Part shown: one piece after another, positions 43,101 to 55,100 of the stretch
How the letters are laid out: each line of letters starts with the position of its first letter
Numbering within the stretch: the stretch's first letter is position 1
DNA from: Cyclina sinensis
Taxonomy: Eukaryota > Mollusca > Bivalvia > Venerida > Veneridae
Assembly: GCA_012932295.1 (NCBI GenBank)
Contig: JAAONU010000002.1
Span: 16,281,388 to 16,345,387 of the forward strand
DNA: 64,000 nt
Direction: 5' to 3'
Position numbers and translations under genes: made by a program
Notes under the pieces: model-generated
Seen by the model: the letters and a program-made list of their open reading frames with translations, nothing else
What the model was told of the DNA's origin: nothing
Databases searched by the model: none

Positions 43101-46100
43101 GATATCTTACACGAAATCATTAAATAATCAAGTTTTCGCCTCGTTGTTGCTTTCTGTATTCTAAATACACAGCTTACACTCATATTTCAGTAGTTGTGCA
43201 TGCCCAAACCCTAGCAGAAAAAAGATACTTGCCAGATTAAGATACAATACTTTAGTGAATTGAATTGCAGTATATGAAAAAGTTGGTTATCAAGACAAAT
43301 CAACTATCATATTACCAAATCTAATCAGTGCTAGATGGTCTTCTGAGAGGCATATTGAATATGAATCTTTGGGAATCTTCTTGAACCATCATAAATCTTT
43401 CGTATAATGCTGTTTTCTGTGCCAACTGTAGGTTTGCTTGATGTGTCAGATTTAAAATATGCAGTAGTTCGCTGTTTAAATTTTATGCCTGCGAGGGAGT
43501 GTATATAGTTTTTGAACTGTCCGTCTGTCAGTCCTTCATTCTGTCCGTTAACTTTAATATTGCCCTTAACTCCCTTATTCGTAAATGGATTTCCTTTATA
43601 CTTGAACATCATGTCAAATTGTCCAATTGTCAAAATACTTAATATTGACCATTAACTTATTACTCAACAGATTGAGTTCATATTTGCACGCAACAACCTT
43701 TTGGGAAAGAACTTCCAAATAACGTATATTTCATTTTGACATTGACCCCTTATGACTTTGCTATTTTTGTCAAATTGTCAAAAACACTTCATTGAATTAA
43801 CATTTTTTGTTCATGTTTGCACATTACAATCTTCCAAATGATATATCTTGTTTTACTCTGACACTAAATGACCTTGACTTTGAGGTTTAATTGTGAAAAA
43901 AAACCATCGTTTGAAGGATCTACAATTTATTTCATTTGGTTCTCAGCTCAAAAATCAAATGGCCATTTCGGGTACATTGTCATCTTTCAATGACATTTTT
44001 CGCTACTTTGTTAATATAACGGTTTCATTTTTATGTGCAGTGAATAATAGTTGTGATGATTTAATTTGAGCAGACATCCAAGAATGCACACAAACACCAA
44101 GCAAGTGTTCGCAAGGATGCACTGAACTACAAGGAGGATATAAGTGTTACTGTAATGAAACAGGATATCGACTGGACACTGACCAATCTACATGTGTCGG
44201 TAAGTGTTTATATGTTTATTTGTTACAGAATTCATCATCTAACTACATTGTACATCAGTTGATTTTTTTGTTTAATAGAATCACAATTCTTAAGCCCTTC
44301 TTTTTTGTTTAATAGAAATACAATCCTTAAGCCCTTCGTTTTTTGTCAAATAGAATAACAATTCCTTAGCCATTCTTTTTTGTTTAATAGAAATACAATT
44401 CTTAAGCCCTTCTTTTTTGTTTTATAGAATTACGATTCTTGAGTCCTTCTTTTATGTTTTTAACCAGGTTTTCAATTTTGAAAATCCTGGTTATTAGATT
44501 GGGGTATGGCGGGCGGATGGGCGGATGGGCGGGCGTCAAACGAAATTGTGTCCGCTCTGTAACTCTTCAACCCTTTGAAGAATTTTGATGAAACTTCAGA
44601 CAAATGTTTACCACATCAAGATGACGTGCAGAACGCATGTTCCGCATGGCTGGCTCCAAGGTCAAGGTCACAGTGTCATTAACATTGAAAATCCTGTCCG
44701 CTCTGTAACTCTTCAACCCTTTGAAGAATTTTGATGAAACTTCAGACAAATGTTTACCACATCAAGATGACGTGCAGAACGCATGTTCCGCATGGCTGGC
44801 TCCAAGGTCAAGGTCACAGTGACATTAACATTGAAAATCCTGTCCGCTCTGTAACTCTTCAACCCTTTGAAGAATTTTGATGAAACTTCAGACAAATGTT
44901 TACCACATCAAGATGACGTGCAGAACGCATGTTCTGCATGGCTGGCTCCAAGGTCAAGGTCACAGTGACATTAACATTGAAAATCCTGTCCGCTCTGTAA
45001 CTCTTCAACCCTTTGTCAAACGAAATTGTGTCCGCTCTGTAACTCTTCAACCCTTTGAAGAATTTTGATGAAACTTCAGACAAATGTTTACCACATCAAG
45101 ATGACGTGCAGAACGCATGTTCCGCATGGCTGGCTCCAAGGTCAAGGTCACAGTGACATTAACATTGAAAATCCTGTCCGCTCTGTAACTCTTCAACCCT
45201 TTGAAGAATTTTGATGAAACTTCAGACAAATGTTTACCACATCAAGATGACGTGCAGAACGCATGTTCCGCATGGCTGGCTCCAAGGTCAAGGTCACAGT
45301 GACATTAACATTGAAAATCCTGTCCGCTCTGTAACTCATCAACCCTTTGAAGAATTTTGATGAAACTTCAGACAAATGTTTACCACATCAAGATGACGTG
45401 CAGAACGCATGTTCTGCATGGCTGGCTCCAAGGTCAAGGTCACAGTGACATTAACATTGAAAATCCTGTCCGCTCTGTAACTCTTCAACCCTTTGAAGAA
45501 TTTTTGGGCGGATGGGCGGGCGTCAAACGAAATTGTGTCCGCTCTGTAACTCTTCAACCCTTTGAAGAATTTTGATGAAACTTCAGACAAATGTTTACCA
45601 CATCAAGATGACGTGCAGAACGCATGTTCCGCATGGCTGGCTCCAAGGTCAAGGTCACAGTGACATTAACATTGAAAATCCTGTCCGCTCTGTAACTCTT
45701 CAACCCTTTGAAGAATTTTGATGAAACTTCAGACAAATGTTTACCACATCAAGATGACGTGCAGAACGCATGTTCCGCATGGCTGGCTCCAAGGTCAAGG
45801 TCACAGTGACATTAACATTGAAAATCCTGTCCGCTCTGTAACTCTTCAACCCTTTGAAGAATTTTGATGAAACTTCAGACAAATGTTTACCACATCAAGA
45901 TGACGTGCAGAACGCATGTTCCGCATGGCTGGCTCCAAGGTCAAGGTCACAGTGACATTAACATTGAAAATCCTGTCCGCTCTGTAACTCTTCAACCCTT
46001 TGAAGAATTTTGATGAAACTTCAGACAAATGTTTACCACATCAAGATGACGTGCAGAACGCATGTTCCGCATGGCTGGCTCCAAGGTCAAGGTCACAGTG

Positions 46101-49100
46101 ACATTAACATTGAAAATCCTGTCCGCTCTGTAACTCTTCAACCCTTTGAAGAATTTTGATGAAACTTCAGACAAATGTTTACCACATCAAGATGACGTGC
46201 AGAACGCATGTTCCGCATGGCTGGCTCCAAGGTCAAGGTCACAGTGACATTAACATTGAAAATCCTGTCCGCTCTGTAACTCTTCAACCCTTTGAAGAAT
46301 TTTGATGGCTCCAAGGTCAAGGTCACAGTGACATTAACATTGAAAATCCTGTCCGCTCTGTAACTCTTCAACCCTTTGAAGAATTTTGATGAAACTTCAG
46401 ACAAATGTTTACCACATCAAGATGACGTGCAGAAATTGTTGTCTCATTATTAAGTATACTCCTTGCAGACAGTATTGTTAGCCGAAATTTACATCCTACT
46501 CATTATCATGTATTCTCATGAATATTATCTTTTCCTTCATGTCATGTTATAATCTTTTGAATATTCATAGCAATCTTCATTCCAAAATTCATACTATAGT
46601 ATAGAATCAGAACAACATTTTTGAAAACCTGGTTTCGTGGCATTGCCATGTTTCTTGTATAGAATTACGATTCTTGAGTCCTTCTTTTTTGTTTTATAGA
46701 AGTACGATTTTTAAGCCCTACTTTTTTTGTTTGATAGAATTACTATTCTTAAGCCAATCTTTTTTGTTTTATAGAATGACGATTCTTGAGTCCTTCTTTT
46801 TTGTTTTATAGAATTACTATTCTTAAGCCCTTCGGTTTTGTTTAATATGTTTTAAGATTCTTAAGCCCTTCTTTTTTTGTTTTATAGAAATATGATTTCT
46901 AAACCCTTCTTTTTTGTTTAATAGAATTATGATTCTTAAGCCAATCCTCTGCTTGAATGAAACTGACATCAAATTACACAGTATTTTCTGTAGGTCCATG
47001 ATAATTGTGCCATGTTTGTCAATGATTGTGTATATTTATGATATTTATATTAAAAGCAGTTATTTTTGTGACGAATTAAGTAAGATTGTTTCATTTTTAG
47101 GTTCTTATTTGATAAACACTTTGAGTGTATGCAAAAGCAAGTTCAGATTCAAATTTTGTGTAGTCTGATAAACAGTACCATCTTACAGGTTCTAAACCAT
47201 GCTCTGCATTTGAATATTTATTTTTTTACAATTTATAGTTTGTTCGGATAATACTTATGGCGACAATTGTACCGAAAATTGCATGTGTGAGGTAGGAAAC
47301 ACTCTGTCTTGTATTCCTACGAATGGTACGTGTAGATGTAAAGATGGTTGGGGAGGGCACACGTGCACTGAAGACGTCGATGAATGTAACGCAAATATTC
47401 ATCAGTGCCCGGCAAACTCTGGGTGCATGAATACCAACGGGTCATTCTACTGTAAATGTGACAACGGATACTTTAAAGCAGGCGACGGGACATGTCAAGG
47501 TACAAATTATTTCTGACTTGCCACATTATATTTCAGATATTAATCCGTCTTAATGGTGTACGCAAACGATGCATACTATCTACAATTTTGTAGATTTCAA
47601 GAAGCATTTTTGTTATCCGAAGAACTTAGTAAAAACTCAGAAATACACACCCATATATATATTGTTCAAGTAACATGATTGCGATATTTTTTAATCTTTG
47701 TTAAGACTGGCATTGTGTATATTAACATTTATGTGCGTTAGCAATAAATTCGTGTTTTCTAAAATACCATTTGTGTGCCCCTACCTTAGGGCCCTTGTCC
47801 CTTCGTCCATGTGTCCGTGAGTCCGTGCGTCCGTCCGAAAAGTTTGTTTTGCACGTATCTCGTATAGTATTTGAAATTGAATCACAAATCCTTCTTTGAA
47901 TGTTTGCAATGATGAGTTATTGTGCAACCGGTTTATGTTTGCCTGACATTGCAGAATGACACGTTTGGTGTCTTTCCTTCCTTAAACAATGTTTGGAGTT
48001 GTCATGGTGTAACATGTGATTTTCCATATTTCTGTGGCTCTCTAAGTAATATATAACTCTATTAAAGTGAAGAGCTGTCAACTCTAGAAACTGTTGCTTA
48101 GATTATTTTTATAGTTGATAGATATTTAGATAGATAGATAGATTATTTCGTAATAAGCCATAATGGCCCATGGACAAATATACATAGAACAATAACCGTA
48201 AAACATGTGACATTGTAAGCAACTATATCAGCAACTAGTTTCTCTACGTTCGACTGTTGTACATATATCTAATTTATTCAACAACAAATAAACGAGTGAT
48301 TAAATGTTAAAAAGGGCCATCATTCAAAGTATTCCTGTGTAGCTAGTAAATTCCCCCTTGGAAAATTTTTTTCTTATGAATTGACCATTCCTTTTTCTGT
48401 TTAAACTAAACAGATGTTGATGAATGCAGTGATGAAAGTAACAACTGTGATTCCAACGCGGTATGTACGAACACTGTTGGTAATTTTACCTGTGCCTGTA
48501 ACAACGGTTTCACTGGTGATGGGACAACTTGTACAGGTACATTTACCTTGCATGAAATAATGCTTTTGCAATGTTGTCAACAAATGATAATTTCTGTAAA
48601 GAACTCTAAAAGAACTTGACAAGAAAAAAATCTGAAAAAAAAATTGTCATTTTAAAGAAATATACTTGTTTTTAGAAATGTTATTTAAGATTCTAGAATG
48701 CATTCAAAGGTAATTTGAAAGACTTAAAGTTGCCATTACTCAAAACCAACGACTTATTTCTAACAAAGGCTTGTACTTTAAATACCCTCGGAGGACTCCT
48801 CATGAAACAATCGAAACATTTTCCTAACATTTACCCATTTGAATAGAACTATTTGGTATTATTTGGTTTGTGTTATATCATGGGCATTTTGGGTAGTTTC
48901 GCTAGCAAAATATTATTTATGCCAGTTCCTTTAATCTTTACTTTGCAGATGTTGATGAATGCAGCGATGATAGTAACAATTGTGATTCCAACGCAAAATG
49001 TACAAACACTGTCAGTAGTTTTACCTGTTCTTGTAACCCCGGGTACAGCGGTGATGGAACAAACTGCACAGGTACTTTTATAAAAAGAAAATTAATTAAT

Positions 49101-52100
49101 TCAATCACAAAGGACTAATTTAAAAGTGTTTTTATAGAACGTTATTTTTAACAACTAACGTTAACAACTTTTTCTGCAGAAAATGTTTTATTTACTTCGT
49201 CGTCCAGATATTTAGTGCTGGCATTTGAAAAAAAAGATATGCAAACGACAATTTTGCTGAATAAAAAAGCGCGTGGCTATAACAAAAAGGAAAATTCCTC
49301 TTACCAACTGAGAATTTTAGACATAAATTAAAGTTTGTTTTTATTTTTGTTTTTAGTGTGTGTAGACAGTTGGGGTAATCAGTGTTTAAATGAGTGTACC
49401 TGTGCTACCAAAAAATTTATTTGCGACCGCGTGACAGGTGCGTGCGAGTGCTTTGCGGGATGGCAAGGCGAAAACTGTACAGAGGACGTTAACGAGTGTG
49501 AGATGATCCCTAACACCTGTGTGCCCAACTCCGAGTGCACGAACACAGTTGGTAGTCGCACGTGCACTTGTAATACAGGATACAAAACACAGCTTTACGG
49601 CTGTTTCGGTAAAGCTTTAAACCTACACAATTGATCTATATAGAGTATAACTTCACCAACTTAACCGGTTCAGTGTTATTCAATGCCCAGCAAGACATCT
49701 AGTTAAGCATTTACAATAGCTGAAATTTTCTAAAGTTATACGAAATTCACATCTATTTTTTAAAATAAGAAAGCTGAAAACTGGCACATTTACTGATAAA
49801 ATTGAAATTTGGCGACTAAGATTTTTAAGACGTTAAGAACAAATCTTCAAAATCCGGTTTCCATGACTGATTTATCTATTAAATGTTCCTTTTGTTTGCA
49901 TAGAGCTGTTAAAATGCTTCTTCGACTATTTGTTTTTCTTTGTAAACCGTTGACTTAATAATAGATTTCGAACTGGTTTCTACCTGTCGACAAGGATGCA
50001 CGCACTTGCAGCTTATAACCTTTTCAATGACTGCTTCCAGCGGTAAAACAAGTAATAGCGTCGAAATGTAGAGCATTAAAAACTGACCCGAATCAACGAA
50101 CTTCGTACCTGAATTCTGACGTACTACCCATCCACCATAGCTCCATTGCTTCTTCAAGGTTGAATCATTCTAAATAGGTCCCATTCATTAAAATGAATTT
50201 GTGGAAAAATTAAGGCGTTTTTTATAATCTCAGTCCAAATGCTTATCTTAAATGCATGGTCAATTTTATTCAAGAATGCACGGACAACACATACGGTGAT
50301 GAATGTGATACGCCGTGTGACTGTTTAGCAAATAATACAATGACACCGTCACAGTCATGTAACAACGTGAACGGCACGTGCAGCTGTACGCCATTTTGGA
50401 CTGGTGCACGATGTGAAGATGACATAGATGAGTGTGAAACTGGGACACACAATTGTATAAGAGACAACGAGGGTTGTCATAATACAGACAATGGTTTTAC
50501 ATGCTCATGTCTTCTTGGTTACATCAAGGATAGCAATAATAGCTGTATTCCTGAAGGTAATGCAATCAAATTAATGATATAGAAAAAAAATATTTGTCTA
50601 GAAAGTACATTGTTGAAAAAATGGTAAACAAATTTAGTATTATTTTAAAATATTCCGTCCTTGAGCTTCGATCTGTCAATATTTTTTCTGACTGATTGGT
50701 CATTATAATATCAGGCATCCTTCATCAGTGTGTACGCTTTCTTATATTAATGCAAGTGCTATACTTACAGTTCCGCTAGTGTTTTCTAGGACAACAGGTA
50801 AGTTAGAAACTTCTGCAACTAACATAATTAATAATGATATTGCAACCAAATTTCGGTTTTAATGGTCACTTTGTTGTTTTTCTTGCAAAAGTTTATTAGT
50901 AAGATTAGTAAAGGTGTTTTTGTGATTCTGTGTACATAAATATTATATATGACAACATATTTGTTATGTCTATAAAAATGTAAGGATTTTTTTCAGGAAC
51001 AACGATTGCACCTGCGACATCTCAAAGGCTTCGTAAGTGTTTTTTTTATTATTTTAGAATTTATTTAAGGATAACATCTTCGAACGGCCAAGTTTTATAC
51101 GAAAAGATTTGAAGGTAAAATACAACAGAACTTTTCAGAATTTATAAGACTTTTCTGTCACTAGAAGAGCTTGTAAAAGGTGATGAATAAACTAAACAAA
51201 TAAACAGAATTGGAAGTTGAGTACCTTTTAAGATTTGTTTAGATTTCTTACAAGTAATCGGTCATAAGAAACACAGAATGTGAAATGCAACTGTCTTCAA
51301 AATCCACTAACTTTATCACTTACCTAGCTGAAACGTTGCAGACTTCTAATGAAGTTTTACGTATAAAAAAATGTATGGTTATTTTTGTAGCTACACAAAC
51401 AGCAATCAGGGTGTTGTTGACCATGAACATTACAGTTCGGGGCAACTTAAACGTGAGTCAGACAAATAATGAATACAAAGAGGAAGTACACAACCAGGTA
51501 GGTCACCTGAAACATATATCCAACAACGATGTTACCACTAAAGAAGATGTTTCTGGAATGATTATGATTTTTTGTCAGATGAATTTGAACCAGTTATTTT
51601 AACAATGAGTACAAGAATATCCTACAAGAACTTTATGTTTAATGTATAAATGTAACATTGAATTCACCTTATTTCGATTAATTCAGTATGAATGGTTGAT
51701 ATTTCTGTTAAAAAAGTCTCTCGAAATTATTTAAGGGAAGTTAGATTTCTTTGGTTCTATGTTGATTTTTTAACGAGAAGAATATACTTAGTTGACATTG
51801 GAAAAATGAGAAATATGTCAGGGAAAACATTGTTATTTTAAATTTAATTGTTATCGTAAACTATCAAATGCATTTACAGTTATACAATATTCTTTCAGCT
51901 CAGATTAATATACAGAAAACGGCTTCTGAATACACAGTTTAATTTAACTATCCTCAGAGTATGGTAAGTAATGTGAATAAATGTGCCTTATCATGCACAA
52001 AAACGGTAGCTTTCACTCGTACATTACTTAGTCGCTGTAGTTCGCCTGTGTCTCGAAATTCGACCAAACATTGGAAATGCTTTATAAAACCTTAAAAGAG

Positions 52101-55100
52101 GAAAATCTTAAAAGAAAAACAGTGGTATTGATGATATTTATCGAAAGAATAAAACAAGTCTTTAAAGTGATTGACTCACAGATGTGTCGACTGTGAATAA
52201 AAAAGGAAACTGTTTATATAAGTACAAAATCTGGTTGTAGTCGTGAAGAACATACCTAGACTAAGTTACTGCCTCGGCTTTTGATACGGAAAAACACATC
52301 ATTATATAATGTTTTTCACACTTTTACCGGTCAAATATTTACCCCGTTCGTCACGGGGTATGTACTTTGTTTATATCGTTAATTTTAAATAAACATAACA
52401 TTATGGCTTAGTGGTCTAGTTCACTATTCCTAATTCAACTGACCGATTCAAGGGCCTGGGTTCGAATACTGTTCAAATCAAATGCTTTTTTCAGTTTTCA
52501 TAACGTAAAGAAACATAAAATCTTTTTTGGGGGTTTGTTTCATAGTATATTAACTTCTCTTTAATTTTAAAGGAAAACGATTTCAAGCTTAATTCTGTGA
52601 GTTAGTTGCTTTAAAAACACTTTGAATGTCACTGTAATGAATTAATACACATGAATACAGTACTGTTACTGTTAGTCAACTACTAAATCAGACATTGCAA
52701 TTAAATATTAAACAAAAGCGAAAATTTGTCATGAAAAATGCATTTTTCCAGGGAAGGAAGTCTGCATGTAGACTATTTGATTGAAATACTTACGTCATTA
52801 GCTTCATTGGTGGCAACTGTGACAGGAGACATCGGGGGAGGTCATATCCCGGTCCCAGTTTTCGGGAAAAATGGATCTGCCCTTTTAATGGTTATTGGCA
52901 ATATAACAAGTGAGTACAACATATAGTCTTGTAATCTAAGAAGCGATTAAAAATTTAAGTTAGGTTACAAATTTACTTTGAGTAAATACAGAGTCAGCGC
53001 AGATATCTTGTCTCTGTCCTAAGGTAAAGCGGCATATTGAAGTTACATTGTTCAGTTACCTCAGGAATTGTTCGATCGGATAATACACGGAACGAATCAA
53101 TGCATTTGTTTTGAGCAGTTTTCAAGCATGATAAAATATATATTTTTCACGATGGTTTTTTTTCAGAGGTTATTGCTGATGACGTCAGAATGTCTGTTCT
53201 TTGGCGCTCTGAATACCCTTGCTATCGGTCTAATCCGTCAATATTACTCAGTAATTTTAGTCTGTTTGCTACATTTTTCCCATGATGTTTTTCCCATTTT
53301 TTTATCCCATATTTAACATTCATTATGTCATAGTGTATTTGTTTTTATTTCTAAACTTTCATATTCTAGTTACACCAGGTGCCTTATCAAGAGACGCCTT
53401 GCTTTGTGAAGTTTACCAGGCTTCTGTTGGTAGTTGTGAAGCGGACTTTATATGCGATGTCGTGGATGGAAATCCACTTTGCCAGTAAGTGGAACTTGAC
53501 ATTTTAATGTCCCTTTAAGGCATCAAAAGTTGCAAATAATCACCTTGTTAGGAAACAAATAAAGATTCGTATCAAAACATGTCCTTTCTTGGATTTCGTT
53601 TTAGGTGATAAAAATAAAAGTATTAAAACATTTAAAAGTTCTGATTTAAAGACGTTTTTATGCAGTGCATATTTTTCTGATAGGACTTAAACAAATGACC
53701 GGAATTATAAAATCACAGTCTACTGTGCCTTTTCTGGTAGAATTATGTTGTGTCATTTCATACTTTTCATGTAATTTAGTGGTCCGATTGAATCTCGTGT
53801 ACATGACCATTTCAAGTTTTTTTATATGTTGTTTTAAATAACTTTTTTCAGACCAAGGGATGCAGAAAGTAAGTTACAGTTTCCGTAGCAGTCATTGAAA
53901 TGGACTTAAAATATTCATGTTGAAATAAATAGAAAAAAGAGAAAAAAACTGTGTTTAGGTTATAAAATTTCATCTTTTGTTTGTTTTTCATTCGTTCTCG
54001 ACCACTTCGCCACTTGGTCGATTGGTCGTTTGAAGATATTCAGCGTATCTGTAACAATCCTTCGTCCGAAAACCTATCACTAAAAGAATATTTCTGATTA
54101 AAGTTTAAAATGAAATTAAATGAACATTTATCTACTGAAAATAATTTATTCAATTTCGCGATAACTTACTTCACTTTGGTGTATGCTACTTTAATTTCCA
54201 GACAATCTACCACTAATCCTAGGCCTGGGTATAGGATTGCCCATGTTTCTCCTGTGTGTAGCCGCTGTGGTTCTATTTATAGTCTACTTTCACAGTAGAC
54301 GCAAGCTACATGGCAGAAGAGTTTACAGGTGCGCTCTTTCCTTTGCTGAATGTATAAGTTGTTTTTTATCTTGTTGTTTACATCTCTTTACGGCCGCAAG
54401 AATAACACATTATTATACATGTCTTTATTCTTTACAGAGTTTTCATTTTAAGTTATGTACTTTTTTGTGTTAGACAGAAGACGATGTGCATTTCAAACAT
54501 TGTACAAATGAAGTAGGTATTTTGGGTGTTATCGTTTTATACACTTGATTTGTATATCAATTCCTAAAATATTCCAGGGATGAGGACGGAAGCAGTAGCA
54601 CGAGCGGTGAAAGTAAGATCCCTGTGCGGTTAAACACCCGAGTTCCGATAGGACCTCTGTACAGTGCCCCCGATTTGCCGACGTACCCTGATTATAACGA
54701 GTACCCGAGAGAGCCGAGCCAATATTCGCACTCTGAGTACAGAATGCAGTATAACAACGGTATGTTTAATTGGTTAGATTTGATGTCAAGTCTGGGAGAT
54801 TTAAACTTTGACCTGACTTGACTTGGTTAGATTTGATGAGATCTGCTTACTTTTTGTTATAAAAAGAATGGACTAGAAGCTTGGCGAATATTTTGTATCG
54901 CTTGGCGATGAAGATGGCAATGAATGAATTGACACAAGTTTTACACAAGATTTTCACAAACTTAACGCAATTTATAATGTTTGATTCAATGTGTTCTTTA
55001 CAGCAACAGAGCCAGAGAGTGATAACCGGTTCACGTGGGATCTAATGCTGGGTTTTATGCGACCAGGTGAAAAGGTAAGGGTCACTTGTTAGTATCAAAT

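Noticed and set aside
44567..46404. Series of near-identical minus-strand open frames ([18 protein letters not shown]...)
   Set aside because: They are the same stretch of a 146-bp tandem repeat read again in each unit. Each open frame runs from one unit into the start of the next, they have no splice or family support, and they lie inside a mobile element.
50790..50797. An 8-base microexon between CTAG and GTAAGT in the intron after exon 48
   Set aside because: Splice signals are present, but including it would break the phase into exon 49, whereas direct joining of 48 to 49 keeps frame.
53068..53316. 82-codon + strand frame in the intron before exon 53
   Set aside because: No homology or phase support; exon 53 joins exon 52 directly with matching phase 1.
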